Positions 52,046 to 60,850 of a stretch of DNA of 64,000 nucleotides are shown piece after piece. The DNA lies in assembly GCA_036571765.1 (NCBI GenBank), contig BROE01000017.1, forward strand, positions 941,778-1,005,777. Reading direction: 5' to 3'. Under the pieces are notes generated by a model that worked only from the letters and a program-made list of their open reading frames with translations, did no database searches and had not been told where the DNA came from. Numbering within the stretch: position 1 is the stretch's first letter; every line of letters starts with the position of its first letter. Origin of the DNA: Plecoglossus altivelis (taxonomy: Eukaryota > Chordata > Actinopteri > Osmeriformes > Plecoglossidae). The translations under genes were made by a program, and so were the position numbers.

Positions 52046-52335
52046 CTAGCATGTTAGCATGCTAACATGGCCTGACTTGCACCCAGGTAACCTGTAGCTA
52101 GCTCTTTAGAATGTTAGGCTAGCCTGACCTGCACAAAGGCAGGCTGTAGCTAGTGTGTACACATACTAGCCTAGTTTAACCTGCACCAAGACATAGTCTG
52201 TGTGTTTGCTTTCTGCACTCCTATGGCTCTACTGTGACTTATAGTGAAAATGTCACAATATTACTATTCTACACTGCTGTATTTTCACAGCTTTTTACTT
52301 TAAGGAAATGCTATTTATTATTCATGAATGTTACA

Positions 52336-52341
52336 AATAAA
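52336..52341 (+). terminator. slc23a1 poly(A) signal
   Basis: AATAAA 290 bp after the stop codon, in the context TTACAAATAAAGACT. Confidence 0.7.
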
Positions 52342-52501
52342 GACTATAAGAACAGCAGGATGACTAGGCAGTGTAACATGGTTGTGATGTTAATTAATTT
52401 CACACTAGTTAGTAATCCCTTTTTTTTACAGATTTTAAGCTGTATTTAAACTGTATGAATTTACAAAAGCAACCACAGAAATGTTGTTGTTACTGTATAT
52501 C

Positions 52502-52507
52502 TTTATT
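52502..52507 (-). terminator. Candidate poly(A) signal for the prob1-like gene
   Basis: AATAAA on the minus strand (CACAATAAAGATAT), about 680 bp beyond the stop codon at 53184-53186. Confidence 0.55.
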
Positions 52508-53183
52508 GTGTACAAAAACAAGTAATCAATTAAATATTTTAATTGTTGATGATCTGTACTCAAATGTGAGGATATTGATGATACAAAACAATTGTATTAA
52601 AAACACTTTTTTCAGTGTGAATGGTTGCTTACATTGTGAACAAACTATGCAAATTCAAGTGAAAACGACAATACAAGAAAGTGTTCGCAAGAAAACAGAA
52701 ACATCTTGTTTTGTAAAAACACAGGTGTGTCAAAACGTGCTATGTCAGATCTTTTTAAAAAACAACAGCATTTCACTGTGAAGTAAAAATATTAAATAGT
52801 TAAATCAGTAAATGATCGAGGAAGGGGAAGCCCTGTGCAGTATGACAGTAAGACAGCCAGACAGGGGGAAGGTGAGCAGCTGTCTCTCTGGGCTCAAGTC
52901 CTCACTCAAGCTGCCCTCCTCCTAGCCAGCTATGCTCCCAAGCTGTTTGCGATAGGTAGAGGAGGTGGAAAGGCTTAGATTGGAAACCATGAAGCTGGGT
53001 TTCACAGGCTAGTGACGACCTTTCAGAGCGATGGTTGGAGACCACCAAAGACAATCAGAGACTGAAGAAGATTGTTGGAGAGTGCGTGAGAAAGGCTGCA
53101 TCCTAGTCACCTGCTGTACTTGTGTTGTCCTGGTGCTCAGAGAAGAGGAAGAGGACAGAAGAAGTGGTTGATTCTGTTCTGCT

Positions 53184-56100
53184 TCAGGGTGCATTGTGGG
53201 GCAACTCCTGGGTATGGGTCTGGATGGAGATGGGCAGACACTGGGGGGCAAACAGTGCAGGGAAGGGAAAGGAGGGGTAGGAGGGGTAGGAAGGGTAGGG
53301 CATGGAGATAGCTGCAGGGGCAGGGGCACCCATGTTGTGCTGGGGCAGATAAACCTCTATGTACTGACCAGTTTCTGGATCAAACAGCATCTTGCGCTGA
53401 GGTTGATGAGGGGTGTCCACAACAAAGCACCGACCACTCTCTGGGTCCAATAGCATGTGGCGGGGAGCGTTGCCGTAAAGATGACCAGTGGGCATCTCAG
53501 GGAAGTTCCCCTGCCCCCGGAGCTCTGTGTTTGTGGCTGGGAAACCCTGTACACTGGACAGGAAGTGCTGCTGCTGGGACTCAAGGGAGGACATTTTGAC
53601 TCCCCCTTCTCTGCTGTTTCCACTTCCTGATGGCTGAGCTGGGGAGAACATAACTTCTTTGAAGCTCTCTGGAGGTGCATGGGGCTGCAGAAGGACAGGG
53701 GACTGGATATAGCTGACCTTCCTCAGGTGAGTGTGCAGGCCTGGGTAGCCCAGCGGTGTGGGGGTCTGGAGGGCCTGGTAGCCCAGGGGGCTGGGGGTGT
53801 AGAAGTAGGAAGAGAGGATCTGCTGGGGGGGACAGCCAGGGGTGGATGAAGGAAGGTATCCCAGGAAGCTGGTCTGAGGCTGGGATCTGGGGGGCTGGTC
53901 AAGTTCTTGGTTGCTAGTGTCTCTGTTACCAGAGCTCCCTGGCCCAGACTCTGACTGGTGCTGGTATGCTACTGAGGAGGACATGTAGGATGGAGCTGTA
54001 GATGGAGCTGAAGTGGACATGTAGGACGGAGGTGATATCTGCTTGTTGGTGTCAGGCCCGGCTCTGCTCGGCTGGCAGCGCTGGGGAGCTGGGGTGGCCT
54101 CACTCCTGGGGGGGCGAACAGGGTTGGGGGGTGTTGGCCCAGCATGTCCCTGATTGACGATTGGCTGGCTGCCTCTCCTCCCAGATGGCAGTGGGAGAAC
54201 CTGGAAGGTGGAATTTGTAAGTCCAGCGTTTGGAACCCTGTCATGTGATTGGTTGAGAGGAGTTCTGTTGATGTACCCTCTGTAGTGGGAGATGTGTTCT
54301 GGGACCTGCGTCTTTGTTACTGGGGGCGACACTTTCCTAACACCCAGGATGTCACGCGAGGGGGGTTGATTGGCCAACGGGGGGCTGTTCTCTCGCCCAA
54401 TCCCAGCTTCTATAGGGGCATTTCTGAAGGAAAGGTTGTAGGTGGTCTTCACCAGGCTTCTCATATCTCTGACCACGTGAACTGGAGCCATACCTTTAAA
54501 TACCCCAGCAGCCCCCTGGACACTGGCCCACTGGCCTATAAACCTGAGATCCCCTGTGCCTACTCCTGCTACTGGCCCAGAACCTAGCCCTGCTCCAGTC
54601 CCTACCCCAGACCCAGAACCAGTCCCAATATCTTCCCCAGACCCAGTGCCAGTCCCAGCCTCTACCTGCAAATCAGCACCAGTCCCACTATCAAGCTCCC
54701 TTTCATCTGTAATCCTGCTGCTCCTCCCTGCATCTGCCCCCACCAGCTCTGCAGGAGGGGTGGGGAGGGGTGGTGGCTGCGGTTGCTGTTGCTGTTTACA
54801 GATTCCTTGACGCCCTCTCTGGCATTCCCCCTCCTTCTCTCCTCCTCTGTTTCTCTCTCCATCATCCTGTCTGCCCTCTGGAGCCCCACGTATCCCCTGG
54901 CCTGCACACGTGCTCCTGCTGGCGGATTTAGCTGAGTCACAGGATAGTCTTGTCCCTGAGTTCCAGTTAATACACTGCTTTCCTGCCTCCTGGTGTCTCA
55001 ATCTCTCTGCTCCCTCTTTCTCTCTCTCTTCCCCTACTTCTGTATCCCCATCTCCCTCCCTCTCCCCCTCTCCCTCCCCCTCTCCATCTATCTCTCCGGC
55101 AGTGCTGGCTATTTCAGACCACCTCCTCCCAGTGTTCTGATACCGACACCCTGGAAGGCTGCTGGCAGAGATGGACACACAGTTCTGCTTGAAAGGAGGC
55201 TTCTGCTGGGTCCTGGTGCTCATACTAGGATGCTGCTGAGGCACTCCAGGGCTCAGGACATGCTGGGTAATGCCATTCTTATCAGCCGCGTGGAACTTAA
55301 TGGCCAGGGAGCCGTGGTAGAGAGAGTTTTTGTTGTTGTTGTGAGATTCAGCAGGTGAGAGAAGGTTCTCCTGAATGTTCTCCTGACGTTCTCCTGAACT
55401 GCTGTGCATAGTCTGCTCGATCTGCATCTTCTTCGACAGGACACTCTTGATGATGCAGGATGCCATCTTGGTTTTGCTGGGGGAGACAGTCTCATCCAGC
55501 GAGAGGGACTTGTGCAGGCGCTGGCGCCGCTCGGCAAGGGATGTTCCAGGCAGGGAGAGGTCCTTCGATGTGGGCAGGTCATGTGACCGCTGGTGGAAGG
55601 TGGCAGGCGTGGAGTGCTGGCGCAGGAGCAATCGTGGGGGGGCTAAGGCTTCAGCCAACACCTCCTTATCTCCTCCTCCCCCTTCCTCCTCCTCCTGGTC
55701 CTTCCTCTTCAGTTGAATCTGCCGCTTGGGGACAGTCTTGCCCCCCCGCTCTTCCCCCCCCTCCCCTCGCTGCTCCAACGCTACATCCACACACTCAAAG
55801 CTGCCCGTGTCCGAGCAGGCAGGAGTGGGGGTGGCATCATCTGGCAGGCTGCCGTGGGCTAAGTGGGAGGACAGGTCTTCCTCCGACCAGGGCGAGGCGC
55901 TGCTGTCACGAGAGGGCACCGGGGAGGGCTGGGCTGATGAGTGGCTGGAGGACGGACAATGGTCCCGGTCACACACCTCCAGGTAGTCGGCCTCCGGGCA
56001 GCGGTGTTTGCTGAGAAAGTGGCGCCCCTGGCCCAGCTCCCTGTCTGGCTGGTACAGCCTGGCGGTCATACTGGAGGGTGGCCTGGACAGGGGGGCGGCT

Positions 56101-58646
56101 CGGGAAGGGAGGCAAGGCTGCCGCGGGAACAGATAGGATCCGGGTCCTTGACCTTGTATTACTCTGGGTCTGTATCCGGGTTTTGGTCTGGGTGGGTAAA
56201 AAGTTGTCCGGTAGTCCGGTGTGTGGGTGATGGAACCAGGAGGGCTAGGGCCGTGTGTCCAATGCTGCCGGTGTTCCTGGTACTGCCGATATGTCTGGTG
56301 TTGCTGTCCAGTTGCGAGGGAACCCTGTGAATAGTAGGGTGGTGTTGTGCGCGGCGGCGTCTGCGTTAGCAAGGGTAAGATTCCTGACTGTGGCTGTCGG
56401 AGGACTGAGAGTGTGGAGCTGTAGCTTGCAAGAGCTTTTCTATTCCTGGATCTGAGTGACAAGCCAGTCTGGAGCTGCAGGCCCTCCCCCTCCCCTTCCC
56501 TTTCCTTTACCCCCTCCCCTGGCCCTTCCTTTGCCCCCTCGCTTCCCTTCTCCTCCCCCTTTTCCCGCTTCAACCCTTGAAAAATTGCCTCTGTATCTGC
56601 TTCTCTCTCTCCCTGTCTCTCTTCGTGTCTCTCCTGTTTCTCCTCTTGCCTTGCCTCCTGTCTTCCCTCCTGCCTCTCCTCCTGCCTCTCCGCCTGTCTT
56701 TCCTCCTGTCTTCCCTCATGCCTCTCCTCCTGTCTTCCCTCATGCCTCTCCTCCTGTCTTCCCTCCTGCCTCTCCTTCTGTTCCTCCTCCTGCCTCTCCT
56801 CCTGTCTTCCCTCCAGCCTCTCCTCCTGCCTCTCCTCCTGTCTTCCCTCCAGCCTCTCCTCCTGCCTCTCCTCCTGTCTTCCCTCCTGCCTCTGCTTCTG
56901 TCCCTCCTCCTGCCTCTTTCCCTCCCTCTCCTCCTGTTCCTCCTCCTGCCTCTCCTTCTGTCTTCCCTCCTGCCTCTCCTCCTGTTCCTCCTCCTGCCTC
57001 TCCTCCTGTCTTCCCTCCAGCCTCTCCTCCTGTCTTCCCTCCTGCCTCTCCTTCTGTCCCTCCTCCTGCCTCTCCTCATGTCTTCCCTCCTGCCTCTCCT
57101 TCTGTCTGCCCTCCTGCCTCTCCTCCTGCCTCTCCTCCTGTCTTCCCTCCTGTATCTCCTCCTTTCTTCCTTCCTGCCTCTCCTGCTTCCTTTCCTTCTG
57201 CCTCTCCTCCTGTCCCTCCTCCTGCCTTGCCTCCTGTATTTCCAAGTTCTCCACTTGCTTCGCTTCCTGTCTCATCTCTACCTTCTCTTCCCTCTTCTCA
57301 TGGCTCTCTTCCTGTCCCTCCTCCTGCCTTGCCTCCTGTCCCTCCTCCTGCCTTGCCTCCTGTCCCTCCTCCTGCCTTGCCTCTTGTCCCTCCTCCTGCC
57401 TCGGCTCCTGCCTTACCTCCTGCCTTGCCTCCTGTCTTTTCTGACTCTCCTCTTCTCTCTCCTTCTGCTTTGCTTCCAGTATCTCCTCCTGCATCCCCTT
57501 CAGACTCGCCTCCTGTATCTCTTCCTGCCTGTCCTCTTGCTTCTCCTCCTGTATCTCTTCCTGCCTGTCCTCTTGCTTCTCCTCCTGTATCTCCCTCCTT
57601 GTTTCTTCTTGTATAGTCTCTTTCTCCTCCTGCCTCTCTTCATCCGTCTCCTCCTTTCTCTTCTCCAGTCTTATCTGTCTCACTTCCCCCTTCTCCTCCT
57701 GTCTCTTCTCCTGCTTCTCCTCCCACCTCTCCTCATGTCTCTCCTTCTGTCTTTCCTTCTGTCTTACCTGTCTCTCCTGACACTCCTCCAGTGTTTTATG
57801 TCTCTCCCATCCCTCCTGTGTTGGCACCTGTCTAGCTTCCTGCTCATGCCTGGTCTCTCTGCATCCCTCCAGTCCTCGCTCTAGTCCTTTTCTGGGCAGG
57901 AAGTTTGCCCTGGAGGTGAACCAGAGAGGCAGGTGTGGGCGGTCCAACTGGCTGCTGTGAGTCCCACTGACAGACACAGACACACTGGCCTTCCAGGGGA
58001 GACACAGAACAGGTGAGCTGGAAGCCTCTCCAACTGGGTCTGCACCCTTCCTGGTCTGTTGGAGGACTGGACCACATTCAGGCTTTGTAAACCTGGTTAG
58101 TGGGATGGTTCCAGGGGAGGAGACCTGGGTTAGAACCCCAGAAAAAAGTACAGGTGGGAAAGGAAACACATAGTTCTGGGGTAGCACGGTAGTTTGAGAA
58201 GAAGCAACCTGGGTTTGAAACCCAAAAGGAGAAGTAGAAAGGGCAGTATCTTTGTTCTGGTGTAGTGGGGTCATTCCAAGATGAGAGACCTGAGTTTGAT
58301 GCCCAAAGGAGTGGGTAGTTGAGAGGGTAGCATCTCTGTCTTGAGGTGCAGGGGTTGCTTCAGGGCAGGTCGCCTGGGTTAGAGACCCTGGAAGAGGCAC
58401 AGGTGAGAGAGGAAACTCTTCGACCCGGGGGGGTGGGGTAGTTCGAGGAGTAGAGACCTGCGTTTCAGGGCCTCCGTCACTGCCGTTCGCCTCTGGCAGG
58501 ACCTCCCAGTCACTCAGAGAGCTAACGGCTGAGTAGTAGGAAGCTGAGGAGTCATCATCATCCTGTCCCTCTTCATCTCCCGCTGTCACTTCTGTCTCCT
58601 CATCCTCTAACTGCTCATAGCATAGAGTCCTTTCTGGTAATGTCAT
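53184..58646 (-). CDS. prob1: Proline-rich basic protein 1-like (PROB1/CEFIP-type), single large exon
   Basis: A 1,820-codon uninterrupted frame starts at MTLPERTLCYEQLEDEETEV. Parts in order: an acidic Ser-rich N-terminus (about 15-50); Pro/Thr-rich sequence; a long Arg/Gln/Glu repeat (about 300-685, RQEERQEG-type, predicted continuous helix or coiled coil); Pro/Ser/Arg-rich disordered sequence; an island FKGMAPVHVVRDMRSLVKTT (about 1375-1395); and a conserved C-terminal module (about 1720-1770) with two related halves, HMLLDPESGRCFVVD and KMLFDPETGQYIEVYLP. That paired module is the DUF4585-like signature of the PROB1/C10orf71 (CEFIP) family as I recall it. Human PROB1 (about 1,015 aa) neighbours SLC23A1, which supports the assignment; the extra length here is largely the RQEE array. 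CEFIP is a cardiac Z-disc protein; PROB1 function is not established. Upstream non-coding exons are possible. Confidence 0.85.
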   Translation of the reverse strand: MTLPERTLCYEQLEDEETEVTAGDEEGQDDDDSSASYYSAVSSLSDWEVLPEANGSDGGPETQVSTPRTTPPPRVEEFPLSPVPLPGSLTQATCPEATPAPQDRDATLSTTHSFGHQTQVSHLGMTPLHQNKDTALSTSPFGFQTQVASSQTTVLPQNYVFPFPPVLFSGVLTQVSSPGTIPLTRFTKPECGPVLQQTRKGADPVGEASSSPVLCLPWKASVSVSVSGTHSSQLDRPHLPLWFTSRANFLPRKGLERGLEGCRETRHEQEARQVPTQEGWERHKTLEECQERQVRQKERQKERHEERWEEKQEKRQEEKGEVRQIRLEKRKEETDEERQEEKETIQEETRREIQEEKQEDRQEEIQEEKQEDRQEEIQEASLKGMQEEILEAKQKEREEESQKRQEARQEVRQEPRQEEGQEARQEEGQEARQEEGQEARQEEGQEESHEKREEKVEMRQEAKQVENLEIQEARQEEGQEERQKERKQERQEGRKEEIQEGRQEERQEERQEGRQKERQEGRHEERQEEGQKERQEGRQEERLEGRQEERQEEEQEERQEGRQKERQEEEQEEREGKRQEEGQKQRQEGRQEERQEERLEGRQEERQEERLEGRQEERQEEEQKERQEGRQEERHEGRQEERHEGRQEERQAERQEERQEGRQEARQEEKQERHEERQGEREADTEAIFQGLKREKGEEKGSEGAKEGPGEGVKEREGEGEGLQLQTGLSLRSRNRKALASYSSTLSVLRQPQSGILPLLTQTPPRTTPPYYSQGSLATGQQHQTYRQYQEHRQHWTHGPSPPGSITHTPDYRTTFYPPRPKPGYRPRVIQGQGPGSYLFPRQPCLPSRAAPLSRPPSSMTARLYQPDRELGQGRHFLSKHRCPEADYLEVCDRDHCPSSSHSSAQPSPVPSRDSSASPWSEEDLSSHLAHGSLPDDATPTPACSDTGSFECVDVALEQRGEGGEERGGKTVPKRQIQLKRKDQEEEEGGGGDKEVLAEALAPPRLLLRQHSTPATFHQRSHDLPTSKDLSLPGTSLAERRQRLHKSLSLDETVSPSKTKMASCIIKSVLSKKMQIEQTMHSSSGERQENIQENLLSPAESHNNNKNSLYHGSLAIKFHAADKNGITQHVLSPGVPQQHPSMSTRTQQKPPFKQNCVSISASSLPGCRYQNTGRRWSEIASTAGEIDGEGEGEGEREGDGDTEVGEEREKEGAERLRHQEAGKQCINWNSGTRLSCDSAKSASRSTCAGQGIRGAPEGRQDDGERNRGGEKEGECQRGRQGICKQQQQPQPPPLPTPPAELVGADAGRSSRITDERELDSGTGADLQVEAGTGTGSGEDIGTGSGSGVGTGAGLGSGPVAGVGTGDLRFIGQWASVQGAAGVFKGMAPVHVVRDMRSLVKTTYNLSFRNAPIEAGIGRENSPPLANQPPSRDILGVRKVSPPVTKTQVPEHISHYRGYINRTPLNQSHDRVPNAGLTNSTFQVLPLPSGRRGSQPIVNQGHAGPTPPNPVRPPRSEATPAPQRCQPSRAGPDTNKQISPPSYMSTSAPSTAPSYMSSSVAYQHQSESGPGSSGNRDTSNQELDQPPRSQPQTSFLGYLPSSTPGCPPQQILSSYFYTPSPLGYQALQTPTPLGYPGLHTHLRKVSYIQSPVLLQPHAPPESFKEVMFSPAQPSGSGNSREGGVKMSSLESQQQHFLSSVQGFPATNTELRGQGNFPEMPTGHLYGNAPRHMLLDPESGRCFVVDTPHQPQRKMLFDPETGQYIEVYLPQHNMGAPAPAAISMPYPSYPSYPSFPFPALFAPQCLPISIQTHTQELPHNAP
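56590..57750. repeat. Coding 12/24-bp minisatellite in the prob1-like exon
   Basis: Over 1.1 kb of CTCCTCCTGCCT / CTTCCCTCCTGC units encoding (minus) RQEE, RQEG and RQEA blocks, mostly in multiples of 12 bp. The period keeps the minus frame open and also leaves two long plus-strand frames open (proline-rich 56456-57616 and leucine-rich 56577-57884), which I regard as by-products. Confidence 0.95.
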
Positions 58647-59255
58647 CTTGCAGCAAAGTGTGCTTCAGCCAGGGATGGTTAACCACTATGGAGAGGGTTG
58701 TTTCCACACCCAGGTTGAGCTCAAGATCATATGCTTACAGAGGACAGGGAATGGATTTCACATCTCATTTGTTGAACCAGGACTGTTGAAAGACAATTGC
58801 AGAAAGCATCTTAATATCAAACTCAAGACTCAATAATGGATAACAAATGTTTTGGTCTTCAAACATTTTAATATGCTTTGTTTTTCCATGCTTCTGTTTA
58901 TGTCTACACAGGTTGTGAAAGCGGGTTTGGCACGTGTCGTGAGAGATGTTTTGAAAGTGTGTTGTGTAGATGGTGGTTATGCAAGTCAATGGAAGAGACC
59001 TGTGCTGGCACATGATCTGACATGAAGACATTCTATGTATGTCTGTGTGTGCCAGTGTAAACGTGTGTCTGTGTGTGCAGGTGATGTGTGAGGTTATGAG
59101 AGGGTGTGTGACAGTCAGGCTCCTGTGGACTTCCAAACAGACAGCTTCTGTTACCTCCATGTCATGTTGAGGAGGCCCTTTACACAAGTGTCCTGTCCCA
59201 ATACTGAACATGCTTCCCTCTTTCCATTCCTCCTCCTTGAAGTACTCTCTGACCG

Positions 59256-59313
59256 AAAAGCACAGAACATCCGCCTATAAATTAATATTTATAGGCGGAT
59301 GTTCTGCGCTTTT
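59256..59313. repeat. Near-perfect inverted repeat (27-bp arms, 4-nt loop)
   Basis: The left arm 59256-59282 and right arm 59287-59313 are complementary at 26 of 27 positions around the loop TAAT; the single mismatch is A59262 versus C59307. The arm core is CAGAACATCCGCCTATAAAT. No coding or target-site duplication is evident. Confidence 0.97.
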
Positions 59314-60136
59314 CTACACAGCAACTTTCTCATCAATCTGTCTCATCTTAACCATTAATATCCAATGAAGAGAAGGAGGGAAGTGTGTCTTGTAAGAGTA
59401 TGAGAACAGGGCCAAGGGCCGACCCTCAATCACCCCCCCCCCAGCACTGTCAGACCTCTGCCGCATTAGTGGGAGGAAACAAGGAGGGAGGAGATGAAGT
59501 GAGACAGAATTATTGAGACTCTACCCATAACTCTTTGCAAAGCAAACGCTTGTCAGGACCTACCTTACACCCGGCAATGACAGATAACGATCAGGACAGA
59601 CACATCTTCATTTGTACTTGAACCTGAAACCATATAAACATCACAGAATACCCCTTTAAACGACTGCTTATCTGTCACACACAGCAGAAAATAGAAAGCA
59701 GAGCGCAGATCTAGGTCAAGCCCTTTCCCCACTGGGCATACGACTGTGCCTGATGGGTGTCATGAGTCAGGCCGCCCATCTGACCTTCTCCCCCGTCTCT
59801 AGGGCTCTGTCAGCGGGCAGGAGCACGAGATCCAAGCCTCTGGGTGGGTCTGGGTCTGGAGGTATGTGATTGATAGTGATCGCGCCAGGGCCTGAGGGAG
59901 AGAAAATGGCGGTGGTGGTTAGCAGCTACAGCAGGTGTGGACTGAAAAGAAAGAGAGAGTGCGAGAGAGTGGGAGGGAGGAAGGGGAGAGAGGAGGAGAG
60001 AGGGAGTGAGGGGGCTTGAGAAAAAGAGAGAGAAAGAGAGAGAGAATACTCTGCCTGCTGGGATCAGACCCCTGGAATCCACCTTTCTCCGTTTGCCGGG
60101 ACAGTCCCAGTCCCAGTCCCAGCCCCATACCCAGGG

Positions 60137-60146
60137 CTAAATATAG
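60137..60146. promoter_or_regulatory. MEF2-like site
   Basis: CTAAATATAG fits the MEF2 consensus YTA(A/T)4TAR exactly. It could also act as a TATA-like element. It lies 1.5 kb upstream of the prob1-like start. If that gene is muscle-expressed like its relatives, this is a plausible promoter element; functional use is inference. Confidence 0.35.
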
Positions 60147-60458
60147 AGACACGCTAGACACAGCCGAGCCCTATCACCGTCCTGATAGGACAAGGTAGGT
60201 GTGGGGAGTGGAGGCTGGTTAAAGAGGGACGGAGGCAAGCTCAGCCTGAAAGATTAGCAGGACCAGATATGCTTCGGAAGATAAAATTCTCTCTGATCAG
60301 CACACAGAATGTTTCCACACAGGTTACAGCAGGGCTAAGTGTGACTATACGATCTAAAAAGGATAAATAAGCTATTTAATTATGTATTATTAATAAACAA
60401 TTTACTGTAATATGGCTACTAAAATGTTTCTCAACAAATCTGAATGAGGTGAGCTGTT

Positions 60459-60525
60459 TGGGATGAGTATAGCTCAGTGGTAGAATATTTGAAGGTGACA
60501 GGTTGAATTTCCCACATCAAACATT
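60459..60525 (+). pseudogene. tRNA-like relic (tRNA pseudogene or SINE head)
   Basis: GGGATGAGTATAGCTCAGTGGTAG-like sequence has an intact A box (TAGCTCAGTGG). A B-box-like GGTTGAATTTCC follows about 30 bp later. The anticodon arm is missing and the acceptor ends do not pair well, so it is not a functional tRNA. Confidence 0.4.
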
Positions 60526-60610
60526 TGAACACATTGCAGAAAATAATTTCTCACTTGTGGTGACAAAGCAAATGAATTGAGCGCCAATTATTTCAGGGAC
60601 AAATGCGTGA

Positions 60611-60850
60611 GGCCCTATACTGTGTTCAGGGAGGACAGACCTTATACTGTGTTCAGGGAGGACAGACCCTATACTGTGTTCAGTGAGGACAGATCTTATA
60701 GTGTGTTCAGGGAGGACAGACCCTTTACTGTGTTCAGGGAGGACAGGCCCTATACTGTGTTCAGGGAGGGCAGACCCTATACTGTGTTCAGTGAGGACAG
60801 ACCTTATGCTGTGTTCAGTGAGGACAGACCTTATACTGTGTTCAGTGTAG
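60611..60850 (+). repeat. 27-bp minisatellite
   Basis: About nine 27-bp units built around CCTATACTGTGTTCAGGGAG. Because the unit is a multiple of three, one plus frame stays open (60577-60894) and reads as tandem RPYTVFRED/RPYTVFSED. No start context, splice sites or homology suggest real coding. Confidence 0.92.

Larger units (their letters stand above)
52046..53183. other. Convergent 3' ends of slc23a1 and the prob1-like gene
   Basis: The two transcripts run toward each other. Their best poly(A) signals (plus 52336-52341, minus 52502-52507) are about 160 bp apart, so the 3' UTRs fill this gap. No other gene is seen. Confidence 0.6.

Noticed and set aside
56456..57884. Long plus-strand ORFs (386 and 435 codons; proline-rich and leucine-rich) opposite the prob1-like exon
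   Set aside because: They are read from the antisense of the RQEE repeat; low complexity, no homology, and the minus frame continues well beyond the repeat with conserved motifs.
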